A DNA stretch of 64,000 nt from Doryteuthis pealeii (Eukaryota > Mollusca > Cephalopoda > Myopsida > Loliginidae), in assembly GCA_023376005.1 (NCBI GenBank), contig CM042156.1, positions 44,682,117 to 44,746,116 on the forward strand. The letters are read 5' to 3'. The position numbers were made by a program, and so were the translations under genes. This document shows, in pieces, positions 56,622-64,000 of this stretch (its first letter is position 1; every line of letters begins with the position of its first letter). The notes beneath the pieces are model-generated. The model did no database searches. It saw nothing but the letters and a program-made list of their open reading frames with translations, and had not been told where the DNA came from.

Positions 56622-56915
56622 GGTTATTTCCTATAACTCCAACATAAACAAAGGGGAACCACTCTTGACAGATTATCTCTAGACTGCAGTTTCAATCCTG
56701 GTCAGGGGCAGCAGTAACATAGAATAATAATTAGCACAGCTTAACACCTGTACCCCAGCTATGGTTACCAGAATTTATTTATTTCCCATTAAAAACTAAA
56801 CCCTAAACCCTAACCCTAACCCATCTTCTTTTTTCCATTAGATCAATAAATAAAAAATAATTTATCAGTCAAGAGTGGTTGCCCTTTGTTTATGTTGGAG
56901 TTATAGGAAATAACC
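56622..56915. mobile_element. Palindromic MITE M2, copy B
   Basis: Duplicate of 49687-49980. Same 8-bp flanks. Confidence 0.8.
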
Positions 56916-57079
56916 GACTAAGTTATGTGAAACCTAACAATCCTGTACTATATGCTTTTACTACAAACGTCAGCTAGCAAATTGGATTACTAAGTTAATT
57001 CATAGCACACCAGCTCTCCCCATTATGATTCCTATGCTTTCACTAAAATACTATAACACTTGGAATTGTAACTGATAAT

Positions 57080-57315
57080 GGACCATATGACCTTTAGGCA
57101 CCCCTTTTTGATCTCAATTAAGAAAGGACATGTTTTTCATTTACACTGTCAATATCCAGTTGTTTTAACAGACGATTTTTAGATTTTTTTTTTTAATTAT
57201 ATAAAACTAACCCCTAACCCTAACCCTAACCAACAACCGGATATTGACGGTGTAAATGAAAAACATGTCCTTTCTTAATCGAGATCAAAAGGGGTGCCTA
57301 AAGGTAATATGGTCC
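57080..57315. mobile_element. Palindromic MITE M1, copy B
   Basis: CTGATAAT flanks at 57072-57079 and 57316-57323. Loop AACCCTAACCCTAACC. Confidence 0.85.
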
Positions 57316-57397
57316 CTGATAATTTTTTTTCCATAAAATTTAACAACTTCAAAAGCAAATGATCAGCAAGCTAGACAAGTAGTGAGTTCAACATATA

Positions 57398-57907
57398 TCT
57401 TATTATAATGGAGATTGTGTATCTATCTATCTGTAACCGAAACTACGTCATAATTCCCTTAGTTATTTATGTTATATTCTTAATGGTTATTAAATAATCA
57501 TTATTAAATCTCAATTAGCATCTTATTTATTAACAATATCTCTATTAAGGTCTAGCTGCTTCAAAACAACTCATGTTATTAATGTGTTTAAAATCCTGCT
57601 ATGTGTGTTATATATCATTAAGAAATAAATGTTTACATAGTATATGGTGTAAATAATTTGCATACTGGTTTTAACAAAATTGTATTTGATAAATAATTAC
57701 TTTGTGTTATTGATTTCTAATATTATTGTTTTATTCTCAAACGTATTAAAATAATCCTATACATAATTTTATATTGAAATCAATTAGAATAAAGTAAAAA
57801 TAAGTGTTATCTATTTTGTGTTTGTATTTAATTTCATTAGTCTTCTCTAATTAAATATAATAAAATTTAAATACTTGTGCCCGGAGGGCGCATTTTTATT
57901 TTGCTAT
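57398..57907 (+). mobile_element. Non-autonomous Helitron, copy B
   Basis: Starts after A (ATATA|TCTTATTATAATGG) and ends TTTTGCTAT. Keeps the canonical insertion base that copy A lost. Confidence 0.75.
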
Positions 57908-59066
57908 TATATATAAGAAAGATTCTGTATGTCTGTATATCTTTATGTTTGTTTTACAACAACTGAGCACACGTCCTTTTATAAAGGAAAATTGGTGGAC
58001 ACCAGCAAAGATCAAAGTTTGGTAATCTTGAACTTCAAGTGACTAAATTCCTACCATAAAATTGTACTTGTGCATTATTTAGAATAAAATTACTTGTTAC
58101 AAAACAGACCTTTTATGATATAAATTACATATGTAATATGAAACTCTATGAAAATATGTCCCGGTCTCCTGCCTCAAAAATTGCTACCTGGTGACTATCA
58201 AAATAACAACCCCAGCTCGTCGTAATTCTTGTTTATTTATCATAATTTGTCGTAATTCTTGTTTAGATATGAAGATGGATATATAGTTTTGAATAGACTG
58301 AGATAGATAGATAAACAAACAAAATAATATAGATAGATACAAACAAATGGAAATAAATAGATAGATATTTTCGACAAGTAAATGTATTTGGGGGGAGGTC
58401 GCTTCTTTTTTTGTCATAATTCTTGTTTATTTAAACTAAAAACAAGATATTAAACAAACATGAATAAAAAAATATTTTAGTATTTAAAGTAATATAAATA
58501 AATATGAACAAATTGAGATAGATAGATAGATATGAAGATGGATAGTTTTTAATAGACTGAACTGGGTCGTTATTTTAATAGTCACTAGGTAGCAATTTTT
58601 GAGGCAGGAGACCAGGACGCACTTCCTCGTAAATTACCATTTTATCTATTAATTAGATATTTTCTGTACATAGTGTATTTTTTTATTGATTTCTAAGATT
58701 TTTTGTTCGAATTTAATTGTTTAAATTTCAAACTTTAAAATGTATTAAAAATGAATTACATATATAATATATTTGCATATTACATATGTAATTTACTTCT
58801 AATGCATTTTAAACAATTGAATTGAGCCAAAAAATCTTAAAAGAAAAAAAAAAGAATAAGTCAATGAGATTGCTGTCCCTTCCTTTGTTTTGTTTGGGAA
58901 GAAACAGGAAGTAAATTGTCTGTCATTATCGAATGTATTATGTAAATGATACCTTTTTTTCTTTGCCAAATAGTTCAAATCACTAGGACTGCACGTTTTA
59001 ACATGAAAATATCATAAAATGTCTATTTAGTAACAATTAAGTTCATTTTAAATAATGTCCAAGTAC

Positions 59067-59966
59067 GGTATTTACCTCGTACCCCACTTGTACGGGTTAG
59101 GCACAAAGTTTTGTTTTGTTTTGTTTTGTTTTACGGCATATCAACCTCAGTGGGTCATTTAATGCCAATAAAGTTTTGAAATAAATCAATTCTTAATGGA
59201 TAATACAATTTTGTTTATCAACACATGTTTTTCTATTTAACCCATTAGATGGGACCCTAACAGGTACTACCACTCCGGGTCAGAGTGGACCAGGGAGCAA
59301 TGGGGATGAAGGGGTGCTCCACATTCCCCAAAACTGGAACCTCACCATCAGATAGAGTTTAACGTCATTCCCAGGACATGTAGACCCTCAGTCACCGCCT
59401 TCTAGCACCCATATGATAAAAAGGGGTTGGGGCTTGCCATAAGGGCAATAGGGTTGGGAAAATCATATAGGTACTAGGGCTTGACGTGACCAACCGATTG
59501 ATCGGAGGGGGCCTCTTCGACCGCCCGTCTAGCCCAAGATAGGGCCAAAGTGGAGTATTGCAAGTCATGAACTGCTCATCCACCTGGGTTCTATCCTTAA
59601 GCATCACGGGTCGCCACCCACGGCCAACAGGGCCCCATTGGGGGAGTCTTACCCCTCTGCAGAGGTGCTGTCGGTGCATTCTAATGCCCCAGCCGACAGG
59701 ACGGCAGGCACGAGGCCCTATTTATGTGGGACCACCCACAAACCAAAGCTCATTGGTGGCAAGTGAAAAATTGCATTGATCCCGTTGGCATTCCTCCTCA
59801 AGGGGGGGGGGTGCCTCAAGCACTGGGCAATAAACCAAGCCTGTACATTTAAATTGAGGGGGTAGGTGTTGTCTGGGGGGATAGCTCCTGGGATCAACGC
59901 TGTTAATTACTTTATCAGTCCAGCAGCCGAAACTCACTGGACCCCCGGCTGGGCCAGGTAAGTATC
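59067..59966. mobile_element. S6 SINE-like element containing R600
   Basis: Flanked by AAATAATGTCCAAGTAC (59050-59066) and AAATAATGTGCAAGTAC (59967-59983), 17 bp with one mismatch. R600 sits at 59109-59705 between AGGCACAAAG and AGGCACGAGG. Confidence 0.85.
59109..59705 (-). mobile_element. R600 element, full length (597 bp)
   Basis: Best-preserved copy: head CCTGTCGGCTGGGGCATTAG on the minus strand, tail ending in repeats of AAAAC. The 95-aa frame on the minus strand also occurs in other copies but with stops and variable length, so I do not call it a protein. Confidence 0.85.
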
Positions 59967-60189
59967 AAATAATGTGCAAGTACAATTTTATGGTAGGATT
60001 TAGTCACTTAAAGTTCAAGATTGCCCAAAGTTCAATAAAATCCACACTCTATGAGAAAGGGTTAAAAACATTTTATGCCTCATCAGTCATCAGCATGCCT
60101 TCACCAATTAAAGAGGGAGAGTCCCCATGGCGTAGTGGTTAATGCGCTGGACTATATTGTTGTTGTCGGCACCTTTCCGTCCACTAAGG

Positions 60190-61150
60190 GTGATGGAGTA
60201 GTGTCCAATCATCATCATCATGTTTCACATGCAGCACGGGTATCCATGACAATCTCTTGCCAACATTCCCTATTATTCATTGCACCTGGGAGCTCCTCTG
60301 CGGAGCAGCCAGCATCTTCGCACAGCTGGTCAATGTAGGTCCTTGCTGGGCGCCCCACACTTACATGTCCATGTATTGGCTTCCACAGGAGAACATCGCT
60401 TATGAGTTCATCCTTGCTTATCCAGCAGTGTCCTGCATGCCTTGTCCGTTTCACTCGGATAGTTTGTGAGATGGGGGGGCAGGTGACTGTACAGCTGTTT
60501 CCTTGTGGGGTGCTGTTTCCATGACTTGTTCAAGACTGCACGTAGCATTCTTGTGCAGCTCCCATCTAGCTTATTCTCAAGGCGCTTCTTTAGATTCCAG
60601 GTGGTACAACCATACAGCAGCACCGACACAACCACAGCCTGGAAGAACTGTCGCTTCAGCTTGTCAGAGAGATTGGACCTCCACATGACTGATAATCTAT
60701 TTGTGGCTGACCATGCCTTTGCTATCCGTGTATTAACATCGCTCTCTGTGGCGGAGATATTACCACCCAGGTATGTGAATCTGCATCTGCGCAAATGGCT
60801 GTGCAGGCCTATCCCTGAGTGACAGTCTTTGGTGCACTGACTGCACACAAACTGAGGCTTTCTGGGGCTGCTGTTTTTTTCCCTCTTTCTGGTTTTCTTT
60901 CCTCTCTACTACTCTCCTCTCCACCTCACTCCTCTTCTTACCTTGCTTAACATTAAGGCGCCGGGCTGCTCGATTTTCTGCATCTACCTCCCACGTGTTT
61001 GTGTCAATGTGGCATATCCTCTTGTCTCTCCTGCAGACATTTTTAAAGCATAGGCGTAGTCTACCTACCGATCAGGACCCTTTTACTAATTCCCCATACA
61101 GACCTTTTGGAATGTGGCTATTTTCCATCCTCCTGATATTCCCAAGCCAG
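60190..61150 (-). pseudogene. Chimeric LINE 3' fragments fused in frame
   Basis: Minus strand, 5' to 3': HIPKGLYGELVKGS-type region (61140-61040), KRSEVERRVVERKE, then CSQCTKDCHSGIGLHSHLRRC zinc finger (60848-60786). It is directly followed in frame by FTYLGGNISATESDVNTRIA, VSVLLYGCTTWNLKKRLENK, and, after a shift, RTRHAGHCWISKDELISDVL through YIDQLCEDAGCSAEELPG (60218). An ATG-repeat tail ends at ~60205. Confidence 0.8.
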
Positions 61151-61240
61151 CTAGACTATGACATCATAGTAAACAAGTTTAAACACCAGTCTCGTGATTA
61201 TATTCACTTTTAAACTAATACCGTTGGGAAAGGTATGTAT
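61151..61240 (+). repeat. SINE (family S4) fragment
   Basis: CTAGACTATGACATCATAGT, TTCACTTTTAAACTAATACC, GTTGGGAAAGGTATG. Confidence 0.5.
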
Positions 61241-61539
61241 TTACCAACTCTTTTGTTTTATGGTCGGTTAGTCTATTTAAAATTTTTGATGAACACGAGC
61301 GTTCGTGGATTTTTAAAATGTAAACAGACACCGAAACAAAACAGCTGTCGTAGATTTTTAAAAATGTAAACAAACTTGGCTAGGTGAGTGTGAGTGTGTG
61401 TGTGTAAGCATGAGTATTTATTATATTAAATTATAATTAATGAAAAAATATATATATATCCTATTTAATTGAATGTGGTATTTTCATATGCAGTACAAAA
61501 AGATAGGACTTGGGGGCCTTCAGGGAATTTCTTTATAAC

Positions 61540-61800
61540 AGTTGAGTTAATACAGTTCTAAGTGACAATATTCTGTAGGTTGCAGGTTTAATCCTGACTA
61601 TGAAAAAAAAACCAGAATAGTTAACATTGTGTAACATTTGTATCCAGTCATGGTTAATGGAATGAGAACTATCTACCCCAATGGATTGAATAAAGGGTTA
61701 GGTTTGAAGTTCTGTTACGGCTCCTAATTATGACATGAAGATTCCCAAGTTCAACAAGAAATATCTAAAGAAGGCCAGAGGGCACATTACAATTTATTGT
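61540..61800 (+). repeat. S7 SINE followed by a family K fragment
   Basis: TACAGTTCTAAGTGACAATA, GGTTGCAGGTTTAATCCTGA (S7), then GGCTCCTAATTATGACATGA and AAGAAGGCCAGAGGGCACAT (K). Same order as 46766-47145. Confidence 0.65.
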
Positions 61801-61899
61801 AAATTGTAAACATTTCTCAATGAAATGATTGTCGATTGTAATTTTCCTCAATGAAAGGATTTAATATTGTTGAATAAAATAGTCCCCCTTATATCAAAA

Positions 61900-62290
61900 A
61901 AGGGGGCGTGTTGGAATTTTGTTGGATATAAGGCGTGTGGTAGATACCTACTTTTAAATATAGACTCGTTGACTACCACGTGACCACCGAAGGCAATCTA
62001 TTGTCCAATCACTGGCAGTGCTGCTGCTGCTGTTGTTGTATTTATACTAGTCTGATTCTTAACCTTGGCTCATTGCTATTTGGATCATCTTGGACGACGG
62101 ACTTACAAAGAATACTATAACACCGGATTCTTATTGGCTTGCTTACCTATTCACTACATCTGGAACTAAGGATGGCGGCCAGACACTCAACAGAAACGTT
62201 GTATATATAACAATAAAGATGGGGACAACAGTTCAAAAAATTTTAACAATACAAATCATAAAGCCGCATCTCAAAAATTCAGACAAATAA
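61900..62290 (+). repeat. Family K end with a promoter-like upstream segment
   Basis: 62160-62290 has GAAACGTTGTATATATAACA, ATAAAGATGGGGACAACAGT and AAGCCGCATCTCAAAAATTC, the outer K arm. Upstream 61930-62150 is new: TTGTCCAATCAC, (CTG)n, TATTTATACTAG. It could be the 5' part of an LTR-like unit. Confidence 0.45.
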
Positions 62291-62995
62291 AAAGACAGGA
62301 TTTTAAAATGTGGTTGTGACTTAAAACAAAAACAACAGAATGAAGTAGAGAAAGAAAATAAAAAAAAAAAAAAATGCTTCCAATTTTAAAATATATTTTA
62401 ATATGGCATTTACATTGGAAAATGAGTAAAATGGGTTCAGCATATTTCTTTCCAGTCCGGTTGTGCCCAGTCAGGTAAAGTTGTTTTATATTCCCAATCA
62501 GGACCCTTGAATAAATAAAAAAAATAATAAATGAATTTAAGAAAAAAATTAAACTTAAAAATATTCAAACAAAAGCATTTTTGGAAACACCTATCCAGAG
62601 ATGCTGATAGGTACGTGTCTTGCGTCCTTGACGCATAAAATCAAATAGGACGCAGTAAAATCGTATCCATGTGTCTCAGTGTTTTCCTTTTTTCTTCCTT
62701 CAGCATTTCAAGCTAACTGTAAATACATTTCAATATTTTATTGGAAATGAATTAACAGGATAGGTTACAAGATAGGAGTTAGACAGCTTCAGTTGTTTTG
62801 CCAGATCATAAAAAAAAAATACAATTTATTAAGAAACTTTAGTTGGGACCCATCAAATTGCCCAGGGACTCAATTCAAAACAAATATGTGCGTTCCAGGA
62901 CACACTAAATCAAAAAGCTATCAGCATCACTGCCTGTTGTGTTACAACATTAAGTTCGATTCCCTTTTGTTTATCTACCTGGCGTTTTTTATTTA
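62291..62995. other. Intergenic sequence, nothing recognised
   Basis: AT-rich with an A16 run near 62362. No gene supported. Confidence 0.4.
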
Positions 62996-62999
62996 TTAG

Positions 63000-63125
63000 G
63001 GCCCTTTAATGTTGGTATGACAACCGGTCTAGGAGAAGGAAACTCTGAATTCATATCTGTTAAACTCCACTTAAAAATTCACCTTGTGTCACCCTGCTTA
63101 TGCAGAGGGGTTAGGTAAATACATT
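63000..63125 (+). repeat. SINE (family S5) end fragment
   Basis: TGGTATGACAACCGGTCTAG, GAAACTCTGAATTCATATC, CACCTTGTGTCACCCTGCTT. Confidence 0.65.
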
Positions 63126-63355
63126 CAATGACAACAATTATGTGAAGTAAAGAATTTTCCCTGGCACACAACATTTAGTGTTGTCACTTTATGAGAAATA
63201 AGACTTTAGTTTCCCGAGTATGAAGCCGTTTGTTTATCCTTCTAAGTTAGTCCAATTATTTGGACCATCACGGTAAGAATCTTTGTCTTCTTCATCTCCG
63301 AGCATAGAACCACTTGTAATTATTTGATATTTTGTGGTTTTCCCCTTTATTTACA

Positions 63356-63615
63356 AGTATTAGCTCAGTCGATAGAGTGTCAGACTAGGAACCACAAAGT
63401 TCTGGGTTCGATACTGGCCCTCGCCAACTCAGCATATGAGTAGCACAGGGATCTGTGCAGTAAAGTGAGGAGCTGATGGTAGGTGTGACGCCCCACCTCA
63501 GACACCAAAACAATCTCCTTGGTGTAGCGCTAGTGAAAAGGGGATAGACTCCCTCGCTGTCTGGCTGATACCGACTTTAGGCCACCCCAACAACTTTACT
63601 TTTTTTACTTTACTC
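63356..63615 (+). repeat. tRNA-derived SINE (family S1)
   Basis: GTATTAGCTCAGTCGATAGA head, CTGGGTTCGATACTGG B box, complete S1 body, end AACTTTACTTTTTTTAC-like. Confidence 0.85.
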
Positions 63616-63635
63616 TTTGTACCGTGACAATTTCC

Positions 63636-63760
63636 ACCTCAGATGCTTGCGCCGCATTCTACGCATACGCTGGCAGGACAAAGTGCTCAACACAGACATG
63701 CTGGAATGAGAAAACATAAACAGCATGCCTGCCATCATCTTCCCGGGGTTCAATCTCATC
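63636..63760 (+). pseudogene. LINE fragment
   Basis: Encodes RCLRRILRIRWQDKVLNTDM, stop, ENINSMPAII: the region just upstream of the LINE 3' ends at 48640 and 55590. Confidence 0.75.
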
Positions 63761-63774
63761 CCCGTGGTGGAATC

Positions 63775-64000
63775 AATAAATATGGGGCTAATAAAAACTT
63801 GATCAAGAAAAACAAAGTCTTGTTAATTAATTATTAAAAACAAGCAATGCCCAGCTCAGAACAGAAGAAAACTAGACAAGAACATGGCGACCGATATAGA
63901 AGCAGTTAGCCAAAAGCGAAGTTATCAAGTAAGAGATCACCACCTCTATAAGGGCTATAACACTGCTGCCGAATCTTAACTTTGCTTCAGAGTTGTGATT
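63775..64000 (+). repeat. Dispersed repeat shared with 28960-29270
   Basis: ATATGGGGCTAATAAAAAC, CAAGAAAAACAAAGTCTTGT, GAAAACTAGACAAGAACATG. Runs off the window edge. Confidence 0.5.

Larger units (their letters stand above)
52953..59810. repeat. Copy B of the duplicated block, starts at the gap
   Basis: Begins CTTCTCAATGATTTCAGCATG, the homologue of 46599. Up to about 54115 it matches copy A only in broken words with many indels, and a T/C-rich run sits at 53990-54110. After that it is nearly identical to copy A. Confidence 0.9.
58021..60025. mobile_element. Palindromic MITE M3 expanded by nested insertions
   Basis: Left arm GGTAATCTTGAACTTCAAGT at 58021 and right arm ending CTTAAAGTTCAAGATTGCC at 60025, flanked by CAAAGTTT (58013-58020) and CAAAGTTC (60026-60033). 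Inside: T1 (58158-58638) and S6 (59067-59966), which itself holds R600 (59109-59705). Confidence 0.75.

Noticed and set aside
59392..59679. 95-aa minus-strand frame with many Pro and Ser (also in other R600 copies)
   Set aside because: Frame length and stops vary between R600 copies, and it lies inside a short repeat without other coding signs.
60070..60100. CTGATGA motifs on the minus strand near 60085
   Set aside because: No GAAA partner or matching stems nearby.
63356..63430. tRNA genes at the heads of S1 copies
   Set aside because: Anticodon and acceptor arms do not form and all copies continue into the same SINE body.

Overview
The window is eukaryotic, AT-rich and repeat-dominated. 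It looks like a lophotrochozoan invertebrate, most probably a mollusc (possibly a gastropod). That assignment is an inference from the repeat types: several tRNA-derived SINE families, LINE tails ending in C2H2-like zinc fingers, palindromic MITEs, Helitron termini and mariner relics. The species cannot be read from the sequence.

I recognise one host gene. It is an intact five-exon FBXO22 orthologue on the minus strand, coding span 24754-42091. All four introns have GT..AG borders, the phases agree throughout, and the product is 397 aa (F-box followed by FIST domains; human FBXO22 is 403 aa). Intron 1 is about 8 kb and intron 4 about 4.4 kb, and the introns are packed with repeats. Everything else is repeat or unrecognised intergenic DNA.

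Layout. 1-1360: a CTTT-rich higher-order repeat and flanks. 2050-4560: a decayed LINE with reverse-transcriptase motifs and three C-terminal zinc fingers. 4960-5665: a ~62-bp minisatellite. 6000-9000: LINE and SINE pieces, a hammerhead-like motif, a TIR element, a palindrome and a 5S-like sequence. 11650-12520: a mariner relic split by a SINE, then a palindromic MITE with an 8-bp target duplication. 13070-14700: a palindromic coding-like repeat next to an unrecognised GC-richer island. 15290-24500: a large palindrome, a LINE RNase H relic, many SINEs and a recurrent ~597-bp element called R600 here. 24754-42091: FBXO22, with a seven-unit tandem array that repeats the 3' splice site of exon 5, two Helitrons, a perfect 109-bp inverted repeat and hammerhead motifs. 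42480-46600: a SINE array and unknown sequence. 46599-52852 and 52953-59810: two copies of the same ~6-kb block abutting a 100-N gap, probably an unmerged contig overlap or haplotype duplication. 59800-64000: a chimeric LINE and more SINEs.

The points most worth a second look are: (i) the tandemly expanded splice-acceptor array in FBXO22 intron 4; (ii) several hammerhead ribozyme motifs inside inverted-repeat elements, one with a full consensus core; (iii) three palindromic MITE families with 8-bp target duplications, two of which carry telomere-like repeats in the loop; (iv) R600, whose ends are fixed by target duplications at four or more sites; (v) the gap-flanking duplication.
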